NCBI GenBank assembly: GCA_963809825.1
Contig: CAWELJ010000003.1
Span: 1-64,000, forward strand
Direction: 5' to 3'
From: Bog-473 sp963809825
Lineage (GTDB): Bacteria > Actinomycetota > Acidimicrobiia > Acidimicrobiales > RAAP-2
Length of the DNA: 64,000 bases
The number at the start of each line of letters is the position of its first letter. The stretch's first letter is position 1. Positions 7,561 to 16,280 of the stretch are shown piece by piece. A program made the translations under genes and the position numbers. The notes under the pieces are model-generated. The model did no database searches. It was given only the letters and a program-made list of their open reading frames with translations, and had not been told where the DNA came from.

Positions 7561-8753
7561 GCGGGACGGACGTCGCCATCCTCGGGACCGGCATGTCGGA
7601 CATGAGCCGTCGTGACCTCGACCTCGAGACGATGGCCTACCAGGTCGCGCACGAAGCCCTCGACGATGCCGGCGTGTCGGCCCACGAGCTCGGCTTGGTC
7701 ATCGTGGGCAACGCGATGGCTGGGCGGCTGAGCGACCAGGGCTGCATGCGCGGGCAGACCTGGCTGCGCAAGGCCGGGCTCAGCGAAGCCGCCATCATCA
7801 ACGTCGACAACTCGTGTGCCGGCGGCAGCTCGGCCCTGCACCTCGCCACGATGGCGGCGACGGTCCACGACCGCCCGGTGCTCGTACTCGGCGCCGAGAA
7901 GATGTGGACCGGCAATCGCTCCGAGACGATCGCGGGGATCGAGGACGGGTTGCCGGCGGAATACCGCCTCGACCTGCACGAGCGGCGCCACGCTGACGAC
8001 AACCCGGCGGGGAGCATCCTCATGGGGCTCAACAACTCGTGGGCGCAGCGGCTCATGGCAGACGTCGGTGCGACGGTGCGCCAGATCGCCGCCGCGGCCG
8101 CCAAGGCGTTCAACCACGCCTCGCGCAACCCGCTGGCGCAGTTCCAACGGACCGTCACCATCGACGAAGTGCTCGCATCGCCCCAGGTCGCCGGCGTCCT
8201 CACCCGTCTCATGTGCAGCTCGTTCACCGACGGCGCCGCGGCCGTCGTCCTCGGCGGCCCGTCCGTCCCGGTTCCCGCGGCGGCACCCCGTATCATCGGT
8301 TCGGTGGCGCGCTCGGGAAACGGCTCTCTCGACTACCACGACCGGCTGACGCAGGCGTCCGACGCGGCGTGGGAGGCCTTCGGTTTCGGCCCGCACGACG
8401 TCGACATGGTCGAGCTGCACGACGCCACCGCGGCCGAGGAGCTCTACGCGCTGGAGTCGCTCGGGTTCTTCGCCCCCGGCGCCGCCGGCCCGGCCACCGA
8501 AGCGGGCGCCACCGGCGTCGACACGCCGGGTCTGGTGGTGAACCCCAGCGGGGGGCTGGTCGGCCGCGGCCACCCACTGGGCGCCACCGGCCTGGCTCAG
8601 GTGGTCGAGCTCGCGACACAGATACGCGGCCGTGCCGGGGCACGCCAGGTCGCCGCGGCGCGTACGGGGATCGCAGTGAACACCGGCGGGATCATCTACG
8701 GCGATGCGGGATTCGTGGGAATCCACGCCGTCCGCGCCGGGTCCGCCGCGTGA
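7557..8753 (+). CDS. Thiolase-superfamily protein (SCP2-thiolase/lipid-transfer type)
   Basis: Thiolase-fold condensing or cleaving enzyme, 398 residues from the GTG at 7557, which overlaps the upstream stop as GTGA. The nucleophile region DNSCAGGSS puts Cys near residue 87, and GGLVGRGHPLGATG supplies the conserved His. The second catalytic Cys of classical biosynthetic thiolases (CxGGG) is replaced by VNTGG, as in SCP-x/SCP2-type thiolases and related lipid-transfer proteins. VELHDATAAEELYALESLG is also typical of that subgroup. It would cleave or form branched beta-ketoacyl-CoA; its place between an F420 enzyme and KAS III suggests a dedicated acyl-condensation pathway (inference). Confidence 0.87.
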   Translation: MSGTDVAILGTGMSDMSRRDLDLETMAYQVAHEALDDAGVSAHELGLVIVGNAMAGRLSDQGCMRGQTWLRKAGLSEAAIINVDNSCAGGSSALHLATMAATVHDRPVLVLGAEKMWTGNRSETIAGIEDGLPAEYRLDLHERRHADDNPAGSILMGLNNSWAQRLMADVGATVRQIAAAAAKAFNHASRNPLAQFQRTVTIDEVLASPQVAGVLTRLMCSSFTDGAAAVVLGGPSVPVPAAAPRIIGSVARSGNGSLDYHDRLTQASDAAWEAFGFGPHDVDMVELHDATAAEELYALESLGFFAPGAAGPATEAGATGVDTPGLVVNPSGGLVGRGHPLGATGLAQVVELATQIRGRAGARQVAAARTGIAVNTGGIIYGDAGFVGIHAVRAGSAA

Positions 8754-9676
8754 GAGGCATCCGCATCACAGGCTGGGGCATCGCCGTGCCGGACAAGGTC
8801 GTGACCAACGACGACATGGCGCTCAACCTCGACACGTCCAACGAGTGGATCGTCGAGCGGACCGGCATCCGCGAACGCCACATCGGTGGCACCACCTCGG
8901 GCCTGGCCATCGAGGCCGGGAGGGAGGCGCTCGCCTGCGCCGGCCGGACGCCCGAGGAGATCTCACACCTGGTGCTGGCGACCACCACGCCGGACAGCAT
9001 CGTCCCGGGGACGGCGCCGACCGTGCAGACCGGGCTGGGCATCCGAGGCGGCGCGTTCGACATCAACGCGGCCTGCTCGGGGTTCGTCTACGGCCTGATC
9101 ACGGTGGCGGGCCTCATCGCGGTCGGCTCGGGTCCGGTGCTGCTCGTCGGGTCCGAGACGCTCTCGGGCATCACCGACATGGACGACCGCAAGATCGCCA
9201 TCATCGTCGGTGACGGCGCCGGCGCCGTCGTCGTCGAGCCGGTGGACGGTCCCGGCGGCCTGCTCAGTTGGAACTTGAATGCCGACGGCTCGCTCAAGCA
9301 CCTGCTCAAGTGCGAGCACGGGGGCACGCTCTACATGGACGGCAAGGAGGTGTTCCGCCGCGCCGTGCGTGTCGTCGTCGAGTCGGCCGAGCGCGCCATG
9401 GCCGATGCCGGCCTCGGGCCCGAGGACATCTCCCTCATGGTGCCCCACCAGGCCAACCTGCGGATCATCCAGGCGGCGTGCGCGCGCCTGCACATTCCCG
9501 AGGAGAGGACGGCCGTGGTGATCGATCGCTACGGCAACACGTCGTCGGCCTCCATCCCGCTCGCGCTGTACGACGCCATCGGGCAGGGCCGGGTCCATGA
9601 TGGTGACAACCTCCTGCTGACCGGTTTCGGCGGCGGGATGACCTGGGCGAGCGCCGTCTTCCGCTGGAACGCATGA
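8750..9676 (+). CDS. 3-oxoacyl-ACP synthase III-family protein (KAS III)
   Basis: FabH-type ketosynthase of 308 residues starting at GTG 8750, overlapping the thiolase stop as GTGA. The Cys-His-Asn triad is intact: Cys109 in NAACSGF, His233 in VPHQANLRI and Asn263 in YGNTSSASIP. SNEWIVERTGIRERHI and TGFGGGMTWAS are also hallmarks. FabH starts fatty-acid synthesis by condensing acyl-CoA with malonyl-ACP. No other fab gene is adjacent; instead the gene is tightly coupled to a thiolase and an F420 oxidoreductase, so a specialised condensation (pathway priming or ketone formation) is as likely as housekeeping fatty-acid synthesis. I therefore withhold the fabH symbol. Confidence 0.92.
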   Translation: MRGIRITGWGIAVPDKVVTNDDMALNLDTSNEWIVERTGIRERHIGGTTSGLAIEAGREALACAGRTPEEISHLVLATTTPDSIVPGTAPTVQTGLGIRGGAFDINAACSGFVYGLITVAGLIAVGSGPVLLVGSETLSGITDMDDRKIAIIVGDGAGAVVVEPVDGPGGLLSWNLNADGSLKHLLKCEHGGTLYMDGKEVFRRAVRVVVESAERAMADAGLGPEDISLMVPHQANLRIIQAACARLHIPEERTAVVIDRYGNTSSASIPLALYDAIGQGRVHDGDNLLLTGFGGGMTWASAVFRWNA

Positions 9677-10542
9677 GCGACGGGATGGGCGGTGCGAGCC
9701 CGGCGCTCGTCGTCCTGGCCGCCGGCCGGGCCAAGCGCTACGGAGGCGTGAAGCCACTGGCTCCGGTCGGCCCCCACGGTGAGGCCGTCATCGACCTCGT
9801 GGCCTCCGACGCACTCTCCGCCGGCTTCGGTGCGATCGTGCTCGTCCTGGGCCCCAGCACGGGGCCTGCCATCCGCTACCACGTCGAGCGGACCTGGCCG
9901 TCGTCCGTCGACGTGCGCTTCACGACCCAGCCGGTGCCCCGCGGCACCGTCGACGCCGTGCTGAGCGCCTCCGACCACGTGGGCGACACGCCCTACGGGG
10001 TGGGCAACGCGGACGACATCTACGGGCGCGCCGGGTGCGCCCTGCTGGTGGAGCACCTTCGCTCGCACGGCGACACCAATGCCCTCGTGGGCTACCGGCT
10101 GGCCGACGCCGTGATCGGCTTCTCCGCCGTGACCCGCGGCATCTGCCGGGTCGGGTCGGACGGCATGCTCCTCGGGGTCGACGAGCGGCGCCAGGTGACC
10201 GCCACCGCCGAGGGCGGCTTCACCGCCGCCGACGGGCGCCAGCCGGCCGCCCTGTCGCCCGACGCCCGGGTGTCGATGAACCTGTGGGGCTTCACGCCGG
10301 CATTCCACAAAACGCTGCAGGCGGCCATGGACGCCGTCGTCGACGCCTCCGAGGAGTCCGAGGTCCTGCTGCCCGAGGTGGTGGCCGAGTCGCTCACGAC
10401 GACCTCTTTCGCCGTGCTGCCGGCCGGTGGCCGCTGCGTGGGGGTGACCCACCCCGACGACCTGTCGCTGGTGCAGGCCGAGATGAACCGCCAGGTGGCG
10501 GCCGGGGAGCGCCCGGCCGGGCTGTGGCCCTCCCTGCGCTGA
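9673..10542 (+). CDS. NTP-transferase (GT-A fold nucleotidyltransferase) domain protein
   Basis: Protein of 289 residues beginning with the nucleotidyltransferase signature VLAAGRAKRYGGVKPLAPVG, where GRAKRYGG corresponds to the NTP-binding loop of GalU/RmlA/MobA-like enzymes. VPRGTVDAVLSA and the later GNADDIYG (position of the metal-binding acid) support the same fold. Targets of this family are sugar-1-phosphates, cytidylyl acceptors or cofactors; the substrate is not evident. Its ATG overlaps the KAS III stop (ATGA), making it the last gene of the four-gene operon, and a strong hairpin follows at 10573. It has no obvious sugar-pathway neighbours here, which makes the pairing with condensing enzymes unusual. 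Confidence 0.75.
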   Translation: MSDGMGGASPALVVLAAGRAKRYGGVKPLAPVGPHGEAVIDLVASDALSAGFGAIVLVLGPSTGPAIRYHVERTWPSSVDVRFTTQPVPRGTVDAVLSASDHVGDTPYGVGNADDIYGRAGCALLVEHLRSHGDTNALVGYRLADAVIGFSAVTRGICRVGSDGMLLGVDERRQVTATAEGGFTAADGRQPAALSPDARVSMNLWGFTPAFHKTLQAAMDAVVDASEESEVLLPEVVAESLTTTSFAVLPAGGRCVGVTHPDDLSLVQAEMNRQVAAGERPAGLWPSLR

Positions 10543-10572
10543 GCCCGCCGGAGGGCCCCCGATCCAACTGAG

Positions 10573-10589
10573 GGCGCGGGAACCGCGCC
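10573..10589 (+). terminator. Probable terminator of the LLM-thiolase-KAS III-NTase operon
   Basis: GGCGCGG and CCGCGCC form a perfect 7-bp stem with the loop GAA, 30 bases after the operon's last stop. No U-tract follows. Confidence 0.5.
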
Positions 10590-10835
10590 GTCGCGTCGTT
10601 ACCGGTGCATGGGGAGCGGTGTGGCGAACAGGTGCCCGGACGCGACGCAACCCCGAGTAACCGTTCGGCCGAAGCCTCCCGTGCTCCTCGGGGCCACGTC
10701 AACGACGACCCGCTGGCACCGTGCAGGAGTCGTGTCGGACAACCCCTGCCCGGGCCGGTCACTGCGACTCCAGGGAAGCCACCGTGACGCACCACGGACC
10801 ATCTCAGATCAGAGCTTCGGGCCCACTCCGGTCAC

Positions 10836-10953
10836 GCTCCCCTTGCGGGGGACGCTCCCGGCCCTCGATCTCGCCTTGCAGCGTTCTCTCGGCTTCCCCC
10901 CGTTCCGCCTTGCGGCTTCCCTTCGGGCTTCCCTCGCTCCCACCTTGCGGTGG
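10836..10953. repeat. Cluster of four small hairpins, three with TTGC loops, in a 560-base intergenic region
   Basis: Between the nucleotidyltransferase (10542) and the GH43 gene (11109) no convincing gene is seen. The stretch instead holds a run of hairpins: CCCC-TTGC-GGGG (10839-10850), GCC-TTGC-GGC (10907-10916), CCC-TTC-GGG (10919-10927) and CCACC-TTGC-GGTGG (10940-10953). The repeated loop and a C/T-rich plus strand suggest a structured leader or small RNA, but no known family was recognised. A palindrome TTCGGCCGAA is at 10664-10673. An open frame crossing 10609-11115 is low-complexity and not credible. Confidence 0.45.
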
Positions 10954-11108
10954 TCGCTTGAGGTTCGGTGGGCTCTTGTCTCCGAACTGAAGACAGGTTG
11001 CGCTTCGCGTCGCGCAGGGTCAATGGATATTCGCGAAATCCAGACGTTCTCCCCATCTTTCTGCATGTCATCCCCAAGGCATGGTGTCGCCATCCCCAGT
11101 TCTTCCCC

Positions 11109-12260
11109 ATGGTGAAGATGTCGCGACACCATCCCGGCGCAGTCGCCGCGGGCGTGGCCGCCATGGTCGCGGCCCTCGCACTCGCCGTCGCCGGCGTCGT
11201 CGGACTCGGGGACTCGAGCGCACGCGCCCAGGAGGCGGGCGTGTCACCCGTGCTCTATCTGTCCACCGGTGCGCTGGGCGCCGCGGCGGGCAACGACGCC
11301 CTGGGCTTGCGCACGCCCTACTACGAGCCCCCCGCCCTGCCCGACCCCGACCAGCCCGGCTTCACCATCAACTCGGGCGCCGACCAGCCCGATCCCTTCA
11401 TGTACCAGGAGGGCGGGCGCTACTACCTGTTCACCTCGCAGGACCGCGTGCCGACGAACGTGCCGGTGCGCTCGGGCACCGTGGTGGGGCAATGGGGCAC
11501 GCCCACCGACGCCCTGCCCGACCCTCCGGCGTGGGCCGAGCCCGGTGTGATGTGGTCCCCCGACGTCGCCCGCTTCGGCGACCACTACATCCTGTACTTC
11601 AGCACCATGGTGCAAAACGTCTCGCCCGGCCTCATGTGCATCGGCGACGCCATCAGTACCGCCGTGGGTGGCCCCTACATCGCGTCGCCGGTCCCCTTCA
11701 TCTGCCAACAAACGCTCGGTGGGTCGATCGACCCGCGCGTCTTCGTCGACTCCACCGGCCAGCCCTACATGATCTGGAAGTCGGAGCAGAACGCGCGTTC
11801 GTTCACCGTCGACACACAGATCTGGAGCCAGCCGCTCAGCGCCGACGGCATGCACCTCGTCGGGCAGCCAACGGTGATCTTCGGTCCCGACGCGCCGTGG
11901 CAGGGTCACATCGTCGAAGCGCCCCAGCTGATCCTCGCCCGCGGCGCCTACTACTTGTTCTACTCGGGTGGGTGGTTCAACCAGCCCGGGTACTCCATCG
12001 GCGTGGCCCGCTGCGCCGGCCCGCTCGGGCCGTGCGCGGACACGTCCTCCTCGCCGCTGCTGGCCTCGAACGCGCAGGGTCAGGGCCCCGGAGAGGAGTC
12101 GGTGTTCGCCAACGCCGCCGGTGTCTGGCTCCTCTACACGCCCTCCCGCTCGACCCTCCCCCTCCCGGGGCCGCCACGCCCCGTCGCCATGGCCCACCTC
12201 GGCTTCGGGCCCGCGGGGCCCTACCTCGCCGCGCCCTTCGCGGTCAGCGGACCGGCCTGA
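11109..12260 (+). CDS. Secreted glycoside hydrolase family 43-like protein
   Basis: Exported five-bladed beta-propeller hydrolase of about 380 residues. The start MVKM (ATG 11109; a second ATG at 11118) is followed by a long hydrophobic signal region ending in SSARAQE, a plausible signal-peptidase I site. Catalytic-type acids typical of GH43 arabinanases and xylosidases are visible: QPDPFMYQEGGRYYLF (general base Asp), WSPDVARFGDHYILYF (pKa-modulating Asp) and IVEAPQLI (general acid Glu). It probably trims arabinan- or xylan-type side chains outside the cell; the substrate is inference. It stands alone, with a structured 560-base upstream region, and converges on the ycnI gene. Confidence 0.8.
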   Translation: MVKMSRHHPGAVAAGVAAMVAALALAVAGVVGLGDSSARAQEAGVSPVLYLSTGALGAAAGNDALGLRTPYYEPPALPDPDQPGFTINSGADQPDPFMYQEGGRYYLFTSQDRVPTNVPVRSGTVVGQWGTPTDALPDPPAWAEPGVMWSPDVARFGDHYILYFSTMVQNVSPGLMCIGDAISTAVGGPYIASPVPFICQQTLGGSIDPRVFVDSTGQPYMIWKSEQNARSFTVDTQIWSQPLSADGMHLVGQPTVIFGPDAPWQGHIVEAPQLILARGAYYLFYSGGWFNQPGYSIGVARCAGPLGPCADTSSSPLLASNAQGQGPGEESVFANAAGVWLLYTPSRSTLPLPGPPRPVAMAHLGFGPAGPYLAAPFAVSGPA

Positions 12261-12283
12261 GCGTCGGCGCAGCCGCGACGGGA

Positions 12284-13009
12284 TCAGCCGCCGTCCCCGC
12301 CGGGCGCGGCGCGCTCGCCCAAACGCGGCCGGCCGAGCCACACCGCCAACACGCTGAGGAGCACGGCGAAGCCGGCCAGGATCAGCGCGGCGATCGATTC
12401 GGCGTCGCTGCCGGAGCCGTTCACGACCGTGGCGGCGCCAGAGCTCGCACCCGACACGGTGGTCGCGCTCGTGCCTGCGCTGGGCGCTGCGGTCAGCGTC
12501 AGGGTCGGCGCCGGGTGCTCGGGGTTCGGCGCCGTCTTGGTGGGGACCTGAATCCACGACACGACCGTGCCGTCGCTGTAGGCCTGAATCGCCTTGAAGA
12601 CGAGCTCCGGTGTCCCCGTCGGTATGCCCTGGGCCAGCACGTTGAACACCCCGAACTGGCCGACGGGGACGGTGCCGGCGGACCAGTCGATCTCGCTCAC
12701 CGTGGAGGTGAACGTGCCGTCGTCGGTCGTCACCGGCTTCGGCAGCGCCGCCCTGACCGTCGTCACCCGCCACCCCGACCCGGCCTCGGGGCTCAGCACG
12801 ACGATCGGGTGGTCGAGCGGGAATTGGATCCGGAGACCGCTGACGGTGGCCGTCGCCGACTCGTTGGGGACGCGGAAGCTCAGGATCACGTCGCTGGTCC
12901 CCTGCGGGACGCTCGACGGGCTCACGGTGACGTGGGCGCCCACCACGGACGCGTCGAGGACGACGAACGCCAGCGCGCACGCCGCAGCGACTCCGAGCTT
13001 CCTGATCAT
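12284..13009 (-). CDS. ycnI: YcnI/DUF1775-like copper-binding protein
   Basis: Exported, membrane-tethered protein of 241 residues. The signal peptide ends in VVGAHVTVSPSS, leaving an N-terminal His, the copper ligand of the YcnI family. The DUF1775 beta-sandwich follows, with a Trp in SGWRVTT; then a Thr/Ser-rich linker and a C-terminal transmembrane helix (AALILAGFAVLLSVLAVWLG) with an RPRLGER cytoplasmic end. A good Shine-Dalgarno sequence (GGAGGAGGG) precedes the ATG. The next upstream gene in the operon is a CopC-CopD fusion, the usual YcnI partner, so copper handling at the membrane is the likely role. Confidence 0.87.
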   Translation of the reverse strand: MIRKLGVAAACALAFVVLDASVVGAHVTVSPSSVPQGTSDVILSFRVPNESATATVSGLRIQFPLDHPIVVLSPEAGSGWRVTTVRAALPKPVTTDDGTFTSTVSEIDWSAGTVPVGQFGVFNVLAQGIPTGTPELVFKAIQAYSDGTVVSWIQVPTKTAPNPEHPAPTLTLTAAPSAGTSATTVSGASSGAATVVNGSGSDAESIAALILAGFAVLLSVLAVWLGRPRLGERAAPGGDGG

Positions 13010-13039
13010 CTGCCGACCCTCCTCCGCCGTCCCGCGGTC

Positions 13040-14822
13040 CTACTGCACGGTGTCCACGAAGCTCACGTCAGGCTGGCTGAAGGCCGAGACCTGGACCTGC
13101 AACACGATCTGCCACTTGCCCACGATCGGTGGGTTGGGGCTGTTGACGAGCACGAAGCGCCCGACCCCGACCCGCTTCATGTCCTGCTCAATGGGGCCGA
13201 CGTTCTGCGAGGGCAGGACGAGGTAGATGGAGACGCTCTCGGCCACGTCCTGCGCCGCCCCACCGCTGCCGGTGAACTGGACGGTCCAATTGTTGACCAG
13301 CGCCTGGTTCGGGTGATGTGAGGGTCACGTCCCGTCCACGAAGGGCTGCGTCTGCGTGAACGGGACGGGCGGCGGGGCGGCGGCGTTGCTCGGGGTCCCG
13401 TTGGCGAGGACCGCCGTGACGCCGAAGACCGCCACCATGCCGATCGCCTCCAGGCGCACCGTGGAGACGAGCCGCTGCCAACCACGCGCCACGACGTCCG
13501 GGCGGTCCGACGCCGACGCCTCCGAGAGGCCGGGTAACAGGAGGTAGCGGTTTTAGCCCGCCAGGAACAGCAGGAGACCGACGAGGGCGATCTTCACCAG
13601 GAGCAACTGCCGGTAGCCCGTCTCGAAGAGGTTGGCCACCGATCCGACCTCGGCGACGGCGAGCAGCGTGCCGGCCACGAGGATCCCGGCGAAGGAGATC
13701 CCCGCCATCGTCGGGAAGCGGCCCACCACCGCAGCGGTGTCCCCGAGACGCAGACCCGGCCCGGCCCACGGCGGGGCCGGAGCCGCCCGCTCCAGGACGG
13801 CCGTCGGGGCGCCCGAGGTGCGGGCCAGCTGGCGGCCGGCGGGGCGTCGGGCGCGCCCGCCCCCGCTCCCGCCGGGTACCCGCTCTCCGCCGGGCCGCCG
13901 CGGTCCGGGTGCGCAGGACGGAGACGAGGCCGACCAGCCGCCGCAGGGCGACGAAGTCGACGTGCACCACGTCGGCGGGGATGCTCAGCCAGCGCTCCGG
14001 GAGGTGATGGCGTGGCCGAAGAGGACGAACGCGCCCGCCGCCACCAGGAGCCCGTAGAAGGCGGCGAACTGGCGGCTCACGCTGCGGCGCAGGCGGAGGG
14101 AGGCCAGGCAGGCCGCCAGCCCGACGAGCTGGGCGGCACACTGCTCCCCGAATTTGCCGCCGAAGGACTGGCGGTCGATGGTCCAATGGGCGAGCGAGCC
14201 CAGACCGCCGCCGGTCAGGGCCGACTGCGCGCCGCCGGTCACGGCCATCCCGACGACCCCGATCGCGGCTGCGGCGTAGGTCCAGCGCCGCAGCCGGCGG
14301 CGCTCCTCCCCTGCCCGCAGGATGAAGGCCAGGAAGAACGCCAGGCCCGCGGCCACCAGCACGCCGAGATACGTCAGGAACTGGCCGGCGTCGTCCACCC
14401 GCGTGGCCATGGACGTGCGCGGCCGGGCGAGCGCCGCGATGGACCCGGCGTGGACGTTGCCCACCAGGAAGACGATGCCCCCGCTCACCACGTGCCCGTC
14501 GACCGACGTAACGGTGTAGTCGGTCACGTAGGCACCGTCGCCGAGCGAGGCCGGCAGGACGGCCTGCAGGGTCGCCGGGGGCGGGATGCCCCGAGGCGAT
14601 CTGCACCTGCCGGCCGCTCGAGTCGAGGACGACCAGGCCCCCGTTGTCGGGCCGGACCGGCTGGTCGAAGTCGACCGTGACCGTGTGGGGGACGCGGGCG
14701 AGATGCGCCCCCTGCGCCGGCGAGGACGCCGTCACGGCGGCGTGGGCTGCCGCCGGCGCGGCCCAGCCGATCAGGACCAGACAGCACAGGGCGCCCGCGG
14801 CCAATGGCCGCCGCGCCCTCAC
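13040..14822 (-). pseudogene. CopC-CopD fusion (YcnJ-like copper import protein), interrupted by frameshifts and a stop
   Basis: The coding signal runs through all three minus-strand frames. It starts at GTG 14822 with a signal peptide and the CopC start AHAAVTASSPAQGAHL, where the mature N-terminal His is a copper ligand. It shifts frame near 14586 into the CopD membrane domain (DYTVTSVDGHVVSGG, then helices to about 14000), then shifts again. GGC TAA AAC at 13553-13555 replaces an expected tyrosine codon in LAG-NRYLLLPG. The last shift near 13320 precedes the C-terminal periplasmic domain ending at 13040. The missing bases mostly lie in C or G runs, so sequencing error is likely, but the TAA is a substitution and could be real decay. 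The order YcnI, CopCD and unknown membrane protein forms one copper-related operon. Confidence 0.8.
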
Positions 14823-14870
14823 CCCCGGAGGCCTCGTCCCGCCACCCGCTCGCTCAGCGCAGGGCCGCGA

Positions 14871-16150
14871 TCAGGATTGGCGGTCGCAGAAGCCGATCGC
14901 GTTCGTGAGATCCGTGTTGCCCGGGCAGTAGACGTGCAGGTTGTCGTGCGAGAACACGCCCTGGGGGCTCTCCCACCCGGGCACCACCCAGGCGTGCACC
15001 ATCCACACCGTCTTCTGCATGAATTGACCGTGCACGTCGGCGCACTCCTGCGGCGTGACGTCCTGGTCGGCGGCGAAGGGCACACCGATCTTCCCGGCCC
15101 CGATCTGGATGCAGACGTTGGAGTGGCGGTGCCAGTGGTCGTTGGGTCCGATGAATCCCGCCGGCGCCGTCTGCCCGAACGACTCGTACATGACCCCGAC
15201 CACCGGTGCGTCGGGCGCAACGCTGGCGTAGATCCACGACGCGGGGAACAGCGGGTTGACTGTGCCGTCGGGGTTGATGCCCTTGAACGCGTTGGCGTTG
15301 ATCTCCTGGTAGTGCGCGCCCACGCCGGGAGCCATGCCGCCAGCCAGGATCATGCCGGCGGCCTTGGCGGACGCCACCGTCGGGAAGCGCTCCGCGGCCT
15401 GCAGGGACCCCGCGAGCTGGCTCGTGAGGACGGCCTGGTCGGCGGCGCCGAGCGGCACCCACTTCTTGAGCTCCGTCTGCTCGGTGGCGTTGCCGGCGAC
15501 GATGCTCTGGAACGTCTTCGAGCTCTCGCCGGGCACCTTGACCGTGCCCGACAGCGCCAGTGCGGCGGCCGAGCCACCGGGTGTCGCGGACGGCTTCGCC
15601 GCCTTCACGGGCTCAGGGCGGTCGTCGTGGTGAACAGGCCGGCGATCGCCAGCGCGGCGACGGCCACCGGGACGACCGAGCCGATGACCGAGGTCGCCGA
15701 CGACCAGGCGCGGCCGAGGGCGGGCCGCAGGGCCAGCGCGCCGGCCACAGCCAGCGCGATGGCGGACAACGCCACGCCGATGCCCGCGGTGGCGGCCGAC
15801 ACGGCCTGCGGGCCCTCCGCGGCCAGCCAGAAGGCGGCGATCGCCACATTGGCGGCGGCCGCGACGCAAAAGAGCGCTCGGGAGGGCCGCGACAGCACGC
15901 CCACGGCCAGGGCCACCTGGGCCAGGGCCGCCACGACACCCACCGTGGCCCGGGCCCCGTGGAGGTGCCCGGACGACATGGCGAACAGCAGGAGGGCCGA
16001 GCCACCCAACGACACGGCCAGGAGGATGTGCAGTGGCCGCGTCGTGCCGCCGTCGTCGTCGCGGCGGCTCCACTCCGGTGCGGTCGCGCCCGGGGCATCT
16101 GCGTCCGTCTCGGAGAATGCGGCGTCGACGCGTTCGATCAGGTCGGTCAT
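14871..16150 (-). CDS. Unrecognised membrane protein with His-rich extracytoplasmic domain (one frameshift)
   Basis: I do not recognise this family. From the ATG at 16150 (preceded by GGAGGGG), about 180 residues contain several hydrophobic helices (HILLAVSLGGSALLLFAM, ALAQVALAVGVL, SVVPVAVAALAIAGLFTTTT). Near 15606 the frame breaks at GAGCCCGTG; adding one C continues directly into VKAAKPSATPGGS and a 240-residue soluble domain ending at 14871. That domain contains YQEINANAFKGINPDG, DHWHRHSNVC, MVHAWVVPGWES and FSHDNLHVYC, so several His and Cys are placed as a metal site might be. It lies directly upstream of CopCD and YcnI in the same orientation, which suggests a copper- or metal-related role by context only. 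Confidence 0.6.
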
Positions 16151-16267
16151 GTCCCCTCCAACCTCCGTGCGGCCAGGGCGCGCCCGATCCACGAACCGTA
16201 GTGCCCCCGGGTCCACCGGAGCCGAATTCCCCGCTCCGGGCGGTCCCTGACCGGTCGGAGACGTCCG

Positions 16268-16273
16268 TATGCT
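16268..16273 (+). promoter_or_regulatory. -10-like hexamer deciding the yceH start
   Basis: TATGCT ends 7 bases before the ATG at 16281 and overlaps the alternative ATG at 16269. If transcription starts at the usual distance, only the 16281 start can be used, as a leaderless mRNA. Confidence 0.5.
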
Positions 16274-16280
16274 CCGTCCC

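Noticed and set aside
8750..9676. Calling the KAS III gene housekeeping fabH
   Set aside because: No other fatty-acid synthesis genes are adjacent and it is embedded in an LLM-thiolase operon; the enzyme class is clear but the pathway is not.
10609..11115. 168-codon plus-strand frame in the intergenic region before GH43
   Set aside because: Low-complexity sequence from the hairpin repeats, no ribosome site, no family features.
11081..13321. Very long open frame (746 codons) across the GH43 and ycnI genes on the plus strand
   Set aside because: Its translation is Arg/Gly/His-rich with no domains and lies in a shadow frame of two well-supported genes. Long spurious frames are expected at this GC content.
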